Source: Gemmatimonadota bacterium (GTDB lineage Bacteria; Latescibacterota; UBA2968; GCA-2709665). Taken from it: 64,000 nt of DNA. This document shows positions 35,033 through 44,868 of the stretch, piece after piece. The notes below the pieces were generated by a model, which did no database searches, was not told where the DNA came from, and was given only the letters and a program-made list of their open reading frames with translations. How positions within the stretch are numbered: position 1 is the first letter of the stretch; every line of letters starts with the position of its first letter. Position numbers and translations under genes: made by a program. The DNA lies in NCBI GenBank assembly GCA_028874335.1, contig JAPPJY010000092.1, forward strand, positions 1-64,000, in the 5' to 3' direction.

Positions 35033-37504
35033 ATGGATACCGGACATCGATTTCAGCCTGTCCACCTTCAGCAATTCTGCTTTGTTGTTCTGATGATGGG
35101 ATTTAGCGTACCCACACCGGCCGATGCGCTATCGATGAGGGATTCCATACTCGCCGTTGGCGAACGGCAGATGGATAGCCGCAAATTCGGTGAGGCGCTG
35201 GACACCTTCACCCGGCTTGCAGAGGCCTTCCCCGGAGATGTGCAAATACTGACCGGCCTGGGGCGGGCGCATCTCAAGGTTGAGGACTTCAGGGCGGCTC
35301 AAGAGTCGTTTGAGGCGGCGATCGACCTGGATGAAGAAAATGCCTCGGCGTACGCCGGCCTTGCACTCGCGTACGCCGAAATGCCAGCCAAGGGGATCAG
35401 CGCCCTCCATAACTTCAGGAGGTCCACCGGGGCGGCAAAAAAGGCCATCGAACTCGATCCCGAACAGGCCGACGCCTACCGGGCCCTCGGGGAGGCGCAC
35501 GAACGATTCAAGGAGGACCACGAGAAGGCGCTCGAATATTTCGACACGTACCTGTCGTTGGAGCCTGACGACCCCGACGGCCTCTATTACTTCGGACTGG
35601 CATGTATACAGGCGGAATCCTACGACAGAATCACTCGTCATATCGTCCCGTACGTGGAAGCCCTCGACGAAGAGACCCGCTTGCTTGCCGTCGCTGCCCA
35701 GGGCCTCATCCACGAGGAAAAGTACAATGAGGCGCTGGACTATTTTCAACGTTTCCTGGGAACCATCGAGCCGCATGAACGCGAGTTTTACGAAGACGTC
35801 GCGAACGTGGCTTCTACAGAGGAACTCCGGGAGATCGAGGCGCTGACGGACTCGACGGCGCTTCAGGCCTACCTGGAGCGGTTCTGGCTGCGGCGAGATC
35901 CCGATATGATGACCCGCGTCAATGAGCGCATCATCGAGCATTACCGGCGGGTCTGGTATGCCCGCGCCTTTTTTGCCGATAAGGTATCGCCCTGGGACAA
36001 GCGGGGGGAAGTCTATATCCGATACGGCAAGCCGGACTACCGTTCACGGTCCTATCAGCGCGATCTATCCGTTACCCCCGACGTGGATGCCGTCCGCATG
36101 CGCATGGCGGCCAGTCTCTACGGCGCCGAAGCTTCCTTTATGACGTTTACCGGACCGGTGTTTCCGATAAGGGCGTTTCGCCATCCGATTACACAGCGTA
36201 CACAGGACAATCTCCACGGTTTCAGTTACGCCGATCAGCGCGATGCCAGTTTTCTCGAAGATGGATTTACATCCAACACGGATGCCGCGGATGAAGAGGA
36301 ATTCCAGGAGCGCGACCTGGAAGGAACACCGCTGACCGCGCCGCTCACGCGGAGCGATTACGATGACCAGGACGGGGCGCGGTTCGAAGAATTCGGAAAT
36401 CAGTTCGCGCGGATCAAGTTCGGCGACTACATCCCAGTAACCATCCACACCGACATGGCCACCGTTCCCTGGGAAACCTGGATTTATACGCAGATCCAGG
36501 GGGGTATCGAGATCGTGTTTACCGATGAAAACAAGAGCGGTCAGTTCAATTTTGCCCCTATTCCCCCTGTGACCGGTCTCAATAACCAGATCGTCAACAT
36601 CACCCGCCTGGTCAGATACGCACCCGAGATCATATACCAGAACGCCTCGCACGAGACCCCTGACTATTATCGACCGGGCATCCAGGGACCCGCCCTCAAT
36701 TTCTATTACGACCTGGCCAACTTCCAGGGAGACGACGGCAAGACCAACGTCGAAGTCTACTACGGTATTCCGCCAGAACAGGTCGAAATTGCCGAGCAGG
36801 CCGATTCGGCGCAGGTCCTCGTTCAGTGCGCGATGGCGCTGGCCGATGCGGCACATACGACAATCTACCGCGATACCCGCGAGTTCTACTACGAAGGACG
36901 GGCGGACTTCCATCGGGTCAGAGGCGCATTCCTGCCGGAAATGCTCAAGACAGGGGTGCCGCCGGGCAAATATGAGCTCCAGGTCCAGATCAAGGACCTG
37001 GCTTCCGGGCATACGGGACTCTACAAGCAGGCTGTCGAGGTTCCCGACTACAATGTCGAAGCGCTCAGGATCAGCGATATCCTGCTGGCTTCTGAAATCG
37101 GCGACGCGGATTCGGCGGGGAAATTCCGGAAGGGCGACATCCGGGTCGTGCCGATGCCCACCAGGAACTACAGGAAGGCGCAGAAGGTGTACGCCTATTA
37201 CGAGATCTACAATCTGGAAAAAAACCGTTTCGGACAGACCGACTACGAGGTGAAATACGTGGTCCGGACGGTCGTGGGGCGATCGGAGGGGGTTGTGGGC
37301 GCCGTTGCTTCGCTTTTCAAGCGCAGAAAGACGCAGATATCGGTCTCTTACGATCACGCGGGAACGGAAGCCACCGAACAACAGTATTTCGAAATCGATC
37401 TGGACAAGGCCAAGCCGGGCGTACAGGTTCTGGAGGTGAAGATCAAGGACCGGGTCAGCGGAAAGAGCGACACGCGAGAGATTCAGTTTCGTTACGGAAT
37501 CTGA
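35033..37504 (+). CDS. TPR and GWxTD-domain protein
   Basis: This 823-residue exported protein begins with a hydrophobic segment (FCFVVLMMGFSVPTPADA). TPR repeats follow from about residues 45-240 (LTGLGRAHLKVEDFRAAQ; DAYRALGEAHERFKEDHEKA). A GWxTD-type block lies near residues 283-340: RFWLRRDPDMMTRVNER, then YYRRVWYA-like HYRRVWYARAFF, SPWDKRGEVYIRYGKPD. The usual GWxTD core reads SPWDKRG here. The C-terminal half has beta-rich sequence. This architecture is common in FCB bacteria and of unknown function. ATG 35033 follows AAAGGGGGCG. It is the last gene of the run that starts at 30391. Confidence 0.85.
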   Translation: MDTGHRFQPVHLQQFCFVVLMMGFSVPTPADALSMRDSILAVGERQMDSRKFGEALDTFTRLAEAFPGDVQILTGLGRAHLKVEDFRAAQESFEAAIDLDEENASAYAGLALAYAEMPAKGISALHNFRRSTGAAKKAIELDPEQADAYRALGEAHERFKEDHEKALEYFDTYLSLEPDDPDGLYYFGLACIQAESYDRITRHIVPYVEALDEETRLLAVAAQGLIHEEKYNEALDYFQRFLGTIEPHEREFYEDVANVASTEELREIEALTDSTALQAYLERFWLRRDPDMMTRVNERIIEHYRRVWYARAFFADKVSPWDKRGEVYIRYGKPDYRSRSYQRDLSVTPDVDAVRMRMAASLYGAEASFMTFTGPVFPIRAFRHPITQRTQDNLHGFSYADQRDASFLEDGFTSNTDAADEEEFQERDLEGTPLTAPLTRSDYDDQDGARFEEFGNQFARIKFGDYIPVTIHTDMATVPWETWIYTQIQGGIEIVFTDENKSGQFNFAPIPPVTGLNNQIVNITRLVRYAPEIIYQNASHETPDYYRPGIQGPALNFYYDLANFQGDDGKTNVEVYYGIPPEQVEIAEQADSAQVLVQCAMALADAAHTTIYRDTREFYYEGRADFHRVRGAFLPEMLKTGVPPGKYELQVQIKDLASGHTGLYKQAVEVPDYNVEALRISDILLASEIGDADSAGKFRKGDIRVVPMPTRNYRKAQKVYAYYEIYNLEKNRFGQTDYEVKYVVRTVVGRSEGVVGAVASLFKRRKTQISVSYDHAGTEATEQQYFEIDLDKAKPGVQVLEVKIKDRVSGKSDTREIQFRYGI

Positions 37505-37639
37505 TTCGGGGGCCGGCGCGGCACATTCAGCGCCGTCCTCGAGAGGAGAAATGCAACCAGGGCGCAGTACGCTGCGCCCTGCGTGTATCTGCTGTAATCT
37601 GTGGAAGCTCATGGATGTATAGCAGGGAGGAAACTGAGA

Positions 37640-38620
37640 ATGTCTGAAATTCGCGCGGGGCTGATTGGATGCGGCGCGATCGGCGGCGTGCATAGCGAAG
37701 CGGTTTCCGGGCTGGACGGCATACGCATGGCGGCGTTCTGCGACGTCGTCGAAGAAAAGGCGCGCGCCTTATGTACTCGCTACGGAGGGGACTATGCCAC
37801 CGACGATGCCGGCCGGGTCCTTGGCGATGCATCGCTGGACACCGTCTATATCTGTACACACCACGACACCCATGCGGATTACTGTATCCGGGCGGCCGAA
37901 GCGGGGAAGCATATTCTCGTGGAAAAACCCCTCGCGCTGACCGTTGAAGACTGCCGGAGGATCGGGGACGCGGTCGAGCGGGAGGGGATTCAGCTCTTTA
38001 CGGCCTTCAAGATGCGGTACTATCCGATGGTACAGAAAGCCCGCGAACTGATCCCCGATCCGTTGATGGTGGTGATGCAGATGATGGACAACCGATGGGG
38101 GGATACCTGGGCCAACGATCCCGTCCTGGGGGGAGGCAACGTGTATAGCCAGGGATGCCACTCGTGCGATCTCCTCAGGTACGTGGCCGGTTCGGATCCG
38201 CAGGAAGTCTACGCGGCGGGCGGGAACTACTATCAGCCAAACGGCAGACTGGACAATCTGACCGCCACGTTCAGGTTTGAAAACGGCGCGGCAGGCTGCT
38301 GGATCCAGGGAGATGCCAATCAGCCGGCGATGACAAGCAAGCTCTTCATGGAGATTTTTTCGGAAAACCGATCCGCGCTGCTTACGGACCGGTTCTGCAC
38401 GCTGACGTATACGGAGACCGGGAAGGAGCCGGCGGTCTACCGCGGCGAAGAAGGTGGATTCGTCGAGGAGAACCGGCTGTTTGTCGAGGCGCTGAGGACC
38501 GGCGCGCCCATGGCCGCGGACCACGTGGACGGGCTGATGGCCACGCTGATGATGATCCAGGCGTGTCGGAGCATCGAAAGCGGCAACCCGGAGCGGGTTG
38601 CATCGCTTGCACGGGCCTGA
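37640..38620 (+). CDS. Gfo/Idh/MocA family oxidoreductase
   Basis: This 326-residue NAD(P)-dependent sugar-type dehydrogenase has the Rossmann motif IGCGAIGGVHSEAV at the N-terminus, the EKP motif (LVEKPLALTVEDC) and the C-terminal substrate domain with GGGNVYSQGCHSCDLLRY. This SxGCH-type segment occupies the place of the DxxxH substrate motif. The ATG at 37640 follows GCAGGGAGG. It lies 135 nt after the GWxTD gene and 61 nt before the heparinase-like genes, so it probably starts the carbohydrate operon. Oxidation or epimerisation of a uronate or polyol is likely, substrate undetermined. Confidence 0.92.
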   Translation: MSEIRAGLIGCGAIGGVHSEAVSGLDGIRMAAFCDVVEEKARALCTRYGGDYATDDAGRVLGDASLDTVYICTHHDTHADYCIRAAEAGKHILVEKPLALTVEDCRRIGDAVEREGIQLFTAFKMRYYPMVQKARELIPDPLMVVMQMMDNRWGDTWANDPVLGGGNVYSQGCHSCDLLRYVAGSDPQEVYAAGGNYYQPNGRLDNLTATFRFENGAAGCWIQGDANQPAMTSKLFMEIFSENRSALLTDRFCTLTYTETGKEPAVYRGEEGGFVEENRLFVEALRTGAPMAADHVDGLMATLMMIQACRSIESGNPERVASLARA

Positions 38621-38681
38621 GGCGGGCACATAGTACATGGTTCTCTAAACAGCATCACTGACACAATCGTGAGGTCATGCC

Positions 38682-41024
38682 ATGAAGGAACACAGACATC
38701 CGCATCCGCACAAGGATCCGAGACAGCCCAGGGACGGGGTCCGTCCGCAAACCAACCCCCCTGTCTTCGCCTGGCTTCCGATGGATTCCGCCTCGCGCTA
38801 TCGCCTGCTGGTGGCGCGTGACCCGGGTTTTGAGAACATCTGCCTGGACAGAGGCGACCTGCAGGAACCGGTGTACCTGCCTGAACGGGCGTTTGAGCCC
38901 GGGGAGTATTTCTGGCGGTGGTCTGCGGACCATGGTGCGACGTCGGAGGAATTCTCGTTTGAGATCCGGCCTGAGGCCACAGTTGTGGAGGTGCCCCCGG
39001 CGAGCGAGTGGCTGAAGCGGTTTCCGTCCGAACACCCGCGGATCTATGTGTCGCCGGAGGAGGTGCCGGCACTTCGGGCCGCCTCCGTCAGCGATGCATC
39101 ACAGGCGTGGGAGGGTTTGCGAAGCAGCGCCCAAGCCGTGTTGGCCGAACCGCACGAGATCGAAGAGCCGCCCTTTCTCCCTGACCGCAGCAAGAACTAT
39201 CAGGAATATCATGAGACATGGGCGCCGATCATGTGGGAGTCACGGCGATTCGTCAAGGGCGCGGAGACCCTGGCGCTGGCGTATCTGGTGGGCGGGGAGG
39301 ACCGGTTCGCCCGCGCCGCCTGCCAACGGATGGCGTCCATATCGCGCTGGGGCCCTGAGGGATCGAGTCACCTTGCCCACAACGACGAGGCCCACATGTC
39401 CGTCATCTGGAACGGCTCGAACGCGTGCGACTGGGTGTGGGACCGTTTTACGGACGAGGAACGCGATGCCGTTGTGGCGCAGTTCCGGCAGCGGGGACGG
39501 ATTACGTTCGACTATATGCACAACAGGGGGTCGTACGGGGTGACGCGGTTCGACTCGCATGCCGGCCGCGAGATCGTGTTCCTGGCGCACATCGCGCTTG
39601 TGTTCCACGATTACATTCCCGAAGCGCAGTCGTGGCTGGAGTGGCTCAGGCCGGTGCTGTGCGGCATCTGGCCGATCTGGTCTGGCGACGACGGGGCATG
39701 GGCGGAAGGACCCTCTTATGGTCTGGCATATGTCACGATCATGACCATGTTCGCCTCGGCGATGAAGCGGGGTGTCGGCGTGGACCTGTACCGGAGACCC
39801 TTCTGGAAGAACCACGCCCGTTGGCGCCAATACTGTCTGCCCCCCTACGCGGAGTGGATGGGATTCGGCGACCATACCGAGCGGTGGGCAGGCTCCTGGA
39901 GGTCCAACGCGGACCTGGTGGATCTGATCGGGCGCGAGACGGATACCGACGAGTTCGCGGAATACGTGGAAGCCTTCCGCGCCGAGGCAGAGCAGATGCA
40001 GGCACCGGAGGAGCGCCGAAGCTCGGGCGTGATGTCGCAACTCTTCCTGGCGCAACCCGAAAAAGCGCATCCGGAGACCGGCGCGACAGAATCGATATTT
40101 CGCGTGTTCCCGGTCGCAGGATGGGCCGCGGTCCGGACGGACCTGAACGAAGCCGCACGGGACGTGGCGCTGATCTTCCGTTCTTCTCCGCTCGGCGCCA
40201 TCAGCCATTCCCACGCGAACAACAACGATTTCATTCTGCACGCAGGCGGCAAGGTGATGGCGATGCCCAGCGGCTACTACATCGGGTACGGTTCGGATCA
40301 TCACACGCACTGGGTGTGGCACACCAAGTCGCACAACTGCGTCACGCTTTCGGATGCCTCCCAGATCATGCGGTCGCACGATTCGCTCGGGAAGATCGAA
40401 AATGCGTACGAGGACGAGCGGATCGTCTATTTCGCAGGCAACGCGGACGCCAGTTACAGCGACCGCGCGGAACGGTGCCGGCGGCACGTTTTCTTCCTGA
40501 AGGCGCAGAGCTGTTTCGTGATGATCGACGAATTTGTCGCGGCTCCGGGCATTGATTCGGCGCTGCAGTGGAATATCCACTCCTGGAACCGTTTTTCGGT
40601 TGACGAAGAGAGCAGGACCTTCCTGCTGGAACGTGAAGGGAGTTCCCTCGAAGGGCATTTCATGTACCACAACAACGCGTTCTTCTCCCTGAGCGAGGGA
40701 TGGGACCCACCGCCGATGCGGACCGGCAGGGACGATTCGCAGTGGGGCCAGCAATACCACCTGCGTTTTACCACCTCCGGCCTGGTCGACAGGCGCAACC
40801 TTGGGGTCGTGCTGTGTCCCGGACACGCATCGCTGGAGCGGCCGGAAGTACAGACCGAGTGGTCGGGCAAAACGGAAGTGGCCCGGATCGGGGACGATCT
40901 CGCGCTTGTCGGCGGTCGGGACGGCGTGGCATACGGCAGCCGCAGCTCTGGCGGGCTTGCGTTGCTGGTCGTTCAAAGCCGGGAGTATGAACTTGGGGAT
41001 GAGGGCGTCGCAACGAGGAGATGA
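38682..41024 (+). CDS. Heparinase II/III-like lyase (DUF4962-type N-terminus)
   Basis: This 780-residue protein is closest by motif to oligoalginate or heparin lyases with the PL15/PL17/PL21-type fold. It has an N-terminal Ig-like domain (PVFAWLPMDSASRYRLLVARD, residues 20-100). A helical toroid follows with SRWGPEGSSHLAHNDEAH and NHARWRQY. The lyase signature is ISHSHANNNDFILH, then DHHTHWVWHTKSHN. Several candidate catalytic His and Tyr residues are present, including GYYIGYG. No signal peptide is seen, so it may act in the cytoplasm or be exported another way. Its stop overlaps the next start by four bases (ATGA), so the two are coupled. The substrate is inferred to be a uronan. Confidence 0.88.
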   Translation: MKEHRHPHPHKDPRQPRDGVRPQTNPPVFAWLPMDSASRYRLLVARDPGFENICLDRGDLQEPVYLPERAFEPGEYFWRWSADHGATSEEFSFEIRPEATVVEVPPASEWLKRFPSEHPRIYVSPEEVPALRAASVSDASQAWEGLRSSAQAVLAEPHEIEEPPFLPDRSKNYQEYHETWAPIMWESRRFVKGAETLALAYLVGGEDRFARAACQRMASISRWGPEGSSHLAHNDEAHMSVIWNGSNACDWVWDRFTDEERDAVVAQFRQRGRITFDYMHNRGSYGVTRFDSHAGREIVFLAHIALVFHDYIPEAQSWLEWLRPVLCGIWPIWSGDDGAWAEGPSYGLAYVTIMTMFASAMKRGVGVDLYRRPFWKNHARWRQYCLPPYAEWMGFGDHTERWAGSWRSNADLVDLIGRETDTDEFAEYVEAFRAEAEQMQAPEERRSSGVMSQLFLAQPEKAHPETGATESIFRVFPVAGWAAVRTDLNEAARDVALIFRSSPLGAISHSHANNNDFILHAGGKVMAMPSGYYIGYGSDHHTHWVWHTKSHNCVTLSDASQIMRSHDSLGKIENAYEDERIVYFAGNADASYSDRAERCRRHVFFLKAQSCFVMIDEFVAAPGIDSALQWNIHSWNRFSVDEESRTFLLEREGSSLEGHFMYHNNAFFSLSEGWDPPPMRTGRDDSQWGQQYHLRFTTSGLVDRRNLGVVLCPGHASLERPEVQTEWSGKTEVARIGDDLALVGGRDGVAYGSRSSGGLALLVVQSREYELGDEGVATRR

Positions 41025-44000
41025 ACGTGAATAAGGGACCGACGGGCCTGAAAGTGGATGTGTTGAAGGACATGTGCCCGGAGACGGCGCTGGTTGTCAA
41101 CGGCGAGCCGGAGGCGAAGGTCGTCATCGGCGAGGATGGGACGCACGCACGGCAGGCAGCCAGAGTCGTCGAGCGGGTCGAGGCGGCAACCGGGGCGCGG
41201 CTGGAGGTGGTCCGGGCAGCGGACGCGGCTGCCGGGGCGCTGCTGGCGGGGCACGTGGTGACGCTGGGGAATATGGCCGACAACGCCTTTATCCGGTGGC
41301 TTTATTACCAGTGGTGGGCGGTGGAAGACCGCTGCTATCCCGGACGGGGCGGGTACGCGCTGCGGACGCTGCATAATCCTCTGGGGAACAGGAACAACGT
41401 GGTGCTGCTCGGGGCCAGCGACGAGGACGGGCTGGAGCGGGTGGTTTCGCGTTTTGTGCGGCTTGTAGAGGACAAAACAACGTTCAGCGTGGCGTGGCTG
41501 ATGGAAATCCGGCTGGGTCCCGAGTTCGACGCTTTTACCCGACCGCCGGAGGGATGGCTGCGGCAGCGGCGGGAGGACTTCATCGCTCGGGCGACGGCGC
41601 CTCACGCTTCCGAGGCGGGCGCCGGCTTCCAGCTGATTTCGGAGGCCGGGGCGTACGGGTTGATGTATCACCGGACCGGGCACGAGGCGTATGCGTCGGC
41701 TGTTCTGGAAATCGCGAAGGCCCATCTGATGATGGGCGAGTACGGCGTGATGGCGCACTTCCACGTCTGGTGGCTGGCAGCGGTATGGGACCTGATCGAG
41801 GAAAGTCCCGTGTTCTCGGACGAGGACCGGCTGAAGATCACGCAATACCTTCTGTGGATCATGGATTCGGAGGAGGGTGCGTATACCCGGTTCTTCCGCG
41901 AAGGCGTCGGGCACCGGATGGTCCGGCAGAACCACCAGACGCTGGTGGCGCTGGCGGCGTGGTTCGGGGGAAGATACTTTTCGACCCACTACGGTATCGA
42001 GGAGGGAAAGGAGTGGATGGCCGCGTCTGCCGACGTGTTCAAGGGTCAGGCGACGTCGTTCAAACCGGTCGAGGATGCGAATGCCTATCAGTGGATGACG
42101 CTGGACCATATATTGACCTATACGCTTGCCAGCGGAGATACCACCTATATCGACAATGGAAACTGCAGACGGTCCCTGGACCAGGCGGTGCTGTATTGCA
42201 ACAACCGGGGAGCCCTTCCCGCGTTTGGTGATACGGGCGCGCCGATGGACGGATACCCCACGAATTTCCTGGCCAAGGCGGGTCATGTACTTCAGGACGG
42301 GCGTGCGGTGTTTCTGTTGGGCAAACGGTTCGAGCGGCCCTCGGACTATTTTCGGCCCCAGCCGCCAGGCGAGCGGTACGAGGCGGTGAGGGACCCGTTG
42401 CTCGTGATGAGTTTCGAGAAGTATTTCTTCGACGGATTGCCTCCCGAGCTCCCCGAAGGGATGGCCGGGGTGCAGGTGCTGGAGGTCGCCGGCGGTTTCT
42501 ACGATCTCGCCGAAGACCCGAAGGCGAGACCGCGCGAAGTGAAGCTGCTGAACCTGCCGAGAGAAGAGGCGTTCGATACGGTCTGTTTCCGGGAGGGGTT
42601 CGGCCGGGACGACCAGTTCCTGATGCTGCACGGAATCTATTACGGAAACCACAGCCACGAAGACGGGAATACCATCCCGGAGTTCTCGGCCAACGACCGG
42701 GTTTTCCTTGTGGATGCTTCGTATACGGAGGGTCCGACGCTTAAGCATCACAACGGCGTGACGGCGGTGCGGGATGGGGAGGCGTGGGACGTACCCGCCC
42801 TGTGTCGGCTGGAGGGTGCAGCGGACCTGGAACGCGTAGGCATCAGCCGGACGTCCGTGGATGGCGATTGGGGCGCTCTGTGGGTCCGGAACGTCGTGTG
42901 GCGAAGGGGCCGGTTTTTCGTTGTGGTGGACGAGGTCGAAGCGACAAGGGCTGGTGCGTTCGCGCTGCAGTGTCACTGGCGCTCATTGGGGACGCCGGTA
43001 TTGAACGACGGCACTCTCGATGTGGTTCAACGGGACCCCGAGACAGGGCGCGAAGACAGGTTTGTTCTCCAGAGCGTCGGCGGAGGCAGGATGTCGCTGG
43101 AGCGGGACTGGGAGAATTTCGGCCACTGGTGGGACGCATATCCCTACGCGGATGACTATGTGAATATTCTGCGCGAGTCGGCCAACCGGGAGATGGCGGC
43201 GGGAGACCGGCATACGTTTATCAACCTGTTCTATGCCTCCAACCCGCGGAAGCCCGTGGATGACCGGATGCGCCGTATCGGGGAATCGGCGGTTGCGGTC
43301 GAAGGGTCGCGAGGACGTATGCTGGTTGGGACCGGGGGTAGGACAGGCGCGTTCGAAGTCGGGTCGATTTCCGGTCGCGCCGGAATCTGTGCGGCGGGCG
43401 ATGGGTGGTTTGCGCTATGTAACGGGACATCGCTGCGTTCGGAAGGCGCGATTTTTGAAAGCGAACACCCTGTTTCAATCGAGTTCGATCTGGATGTCGG
43501 CGAAGGCGTGGTCGTGGCATCGCGGCCCTCTGAGATCACGCTGTGCGGAGAGCGCATCAAGGTTGCGGCGGGTCGGCAGGAGGTGAAATCGCGCAAGCCA
43601 GGGGCAGGTGTTTTTTCGATGGATGGGATTGCATGCCTCCCGGCGTACGTGGCGGACTTTCGGGCGCCCGCACACGCGGCGTCCGCACCCGGTCTGCGCC
43701 GGGTCTGGACGTACGACGACGGTTCCGGGGTGCGCTGCACCGCTACGAACGGGGACGGGGTGGTCCTTGGCACGGAGGACGGACGTGTTGTGGCCCTGGA
43801 CCCCGACGGAAAGCCGGCCTGGTCGTTCCGTGCGGAAGGGAGTGTGCTTTCGGTGTGTCCGGTCGAAATCGACGGCCGGCGCTGCGTGATTGCGGGCGCC
43901 GACGACCGGCGTCTCTATCTGCTGGAGGAAGGCGGAGAGGTACGGTGGTCACGCGCGTTTGAGATATTCAGAGGCACATGGGACCGGTACGCGCGAAACT

Positions 44001-44764
44001 CCGCGGTGGAGTTCGTGACGGCGGCCGACCTGCGCGGTGACGGCCGGACGGACATCCTGGCGGCGGTCTCGGACCGGCAGCTCCACTGTTTCGACGCGAG
44101 CGGAAACGAGCGGTGGAGTTTTATGATCTACGGGATATTCGCGCCATTGCGCGTCGCGGATATTGACGGGGACGGGAGGCAGGAGGTGATCGGCGGTCCG
44201 GGCCGGATTACCTGCGGGGGCACCTGTTACGTGCTGGATGCCGACGGCGGTGAAGTCGCAAGCAACGGGCTGGACGGGTGGGCGTCGATGATGCCCGCGT
44301 GCGACGTGTGGATGCAGGAGGAAGAGCACCTCATCGTGTGCGGGACGAACCGGTCGCACGTGTTCGGCCTGGAACTGGACGACAATCGACTGGAGACGCT
44401 CTGGAAAAAGCGAGTGGGTGAGGAAGTGAACGCGGTCTGCGCCGCTGACCTTTGTGGAGACGGCAGGCCGGAGGTCCTGGTCGGATCGGACTGTTTCTAT
44501 CTGTATCATCTGGACGAACACGGGAACGAACGATGGCGGCGAAACCTGGCCGCGCCCGTTCAACAGGTGATGGTGGTTGAACTCGAGGGTGACGCGAAGA
44601 TCGCCGCCGGGTGTGAGGACGGGTCTGTGTGGGTGCTGGACGGGGACGGACGGACCCTCGGCCTTCACCATGCAGAGTCTGAGATTCACATCCTTGCGGC
44701 GCACGGAGAAGGCCGCCTGCTGATCGGAAGTTCGGACGGGACACTGTCGCTCCTGGGCGTTTGA
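41021..44764 (+). CDS. Heparinase-like lyase domain fused to PQQ-like beta-propeller
   Basis: This 1247-residue protein starts with ATGA overlapping the previous gene. Residues 1 to about 880 match the heparinase-like layout (helical part with VGHRMVRQNHQTLVALAAWF; beta part with IYYGNHSHEDGNTIPEFSA and LVDASY). Residues about 892 to 1247 form a propeller of PQQ/FG-GAP-like repeats (WTYDDGSGVRC, VVALDPDGKPAWSF, RLYLLEEGGEVRWS, QLHCFDASGNERWSF, FYLYHLDEHGNERWRR) with DLRGDGRTDI and DIDGDGRQEV loops. The joined arrangement is unusual: a lyase plus a substrate- or partner-binding propeller. No signal peptide is obvious. Lyase catalysis is inferred from the HSH motif only. Confidence 0.85.
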   Translation: MNVNKGPTGLKVDVLKDMCPETALVVNGEPEAKVVIGEDGTHARQAARVVERVEAATGARLEVVRAADAAAGALLAGHVVTLGNMADNAFIRWLYYQWWAVEDRCYPGRGGYALRTLHNPLGNRNNVVLLGASDEDGLERVVSRFVRLVEDKTTFSVAWLMEIRLGPEFDAFTRPPEGWLRQRREDFIARATAPHASEAGAGFQLISEAGAYGLMYHRTGHEAYASAVLEIAKAHLMMGEYGVMAHFHVWWLAAVWDLIEESPVFSDEDRLKITQYLLWIMDSEEGAYTRFFREGVGHRMVRQNHQTLVALAAWFGGRYFSTHYGIEEGKEWMAASADVFKGQATSFKPVEDANAYQWMTLDHILTYTLASGDTTYIDNGNCRRSLDQAVLYCNNRGALPAFGDTGAPMDGYPTNFLAKAGHVLQDGRAVFLLGKRFERPSDYFRPQPPGERYEAVRDPLLVMSFEKYFFDGLPPELPEGMAGVQVLEVAGGFYDLAEDPKARPREVKLLNLPREEAFDTVCFREGFGRDDQFLMLHGIYYGNHSHEDGNTIPEFSANDRVFLVDASYTEGPTLKHHNGVTAVRDGEAWDVPALCRLEGAADLERVGISRTSVDGDWGALWVRNVVWRRGRFFVVVDEVEATRAGAFALQCHWRSLGTPVLNDGTLDVVQRDPETGREDRFVLQSVGGGRMSLERDWENFGHWWDAYPYADDYVNILRESANREMAAGDRHTFINLFYASNPRKPVDDRMRRIGESAVAVEGSRGRMLVGTGGRTGAFEVGSISGRAGICAAGDGWFALCNGTSLRSEGAIFESEHPVSIEFDLDVGEGVVVASRPSEITLCGERIKVAAGRQEVKSRKPGAGVFSMDGIACLPAYVADFRAPAHAASAPGLRRVWTYDDGSGVRCTATNGDGVVLGTEDGRVVALDPDGKPAWSFRAEGSVLSVCPVEIDGRRCVIAGADDRRLYLLEEGGEVRWSRAFEIFRGTWDRYARNSAVEFVTAADLRGDGRTDILAAVSDRQLHCFDASGNERWSFMIYGIFAPLRVADIDGDGRQEVIGGPGRITCGGTCYVLDADGGEVASNGLDGWASMMPACDVWMQEEEHLIVCGTNRSHVFGLELDDNRLETLWKKRVGEEVNAVCAADLCGDGRPEVLVGSDCFYLYHLDEHGNERWRRNLAAPVQQVMVVELEGDAKIAAGCEDGSVWVLDGDGRTLGLHHAESEIHILAAHGEGRLLIGSSDGTLSLLGV

Positions 44765-44868
44765 GGACGGCTCGATCGTCGCGGCCCTTACTTCGTTACA
44801 GCGATGGACGACCGGAGAATGGGGACGGTCGGCTCTGGATTTGCGGGGGTTTATAGGGAGCCGGAGAC

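Noticed and set aside
39240-40976. A 578-codon minus-strand frame opposite the lyase at 38682
   Set aside because: Antisense to a lyase with a clear ISHSHANNND motif; no ribosome site or family match.
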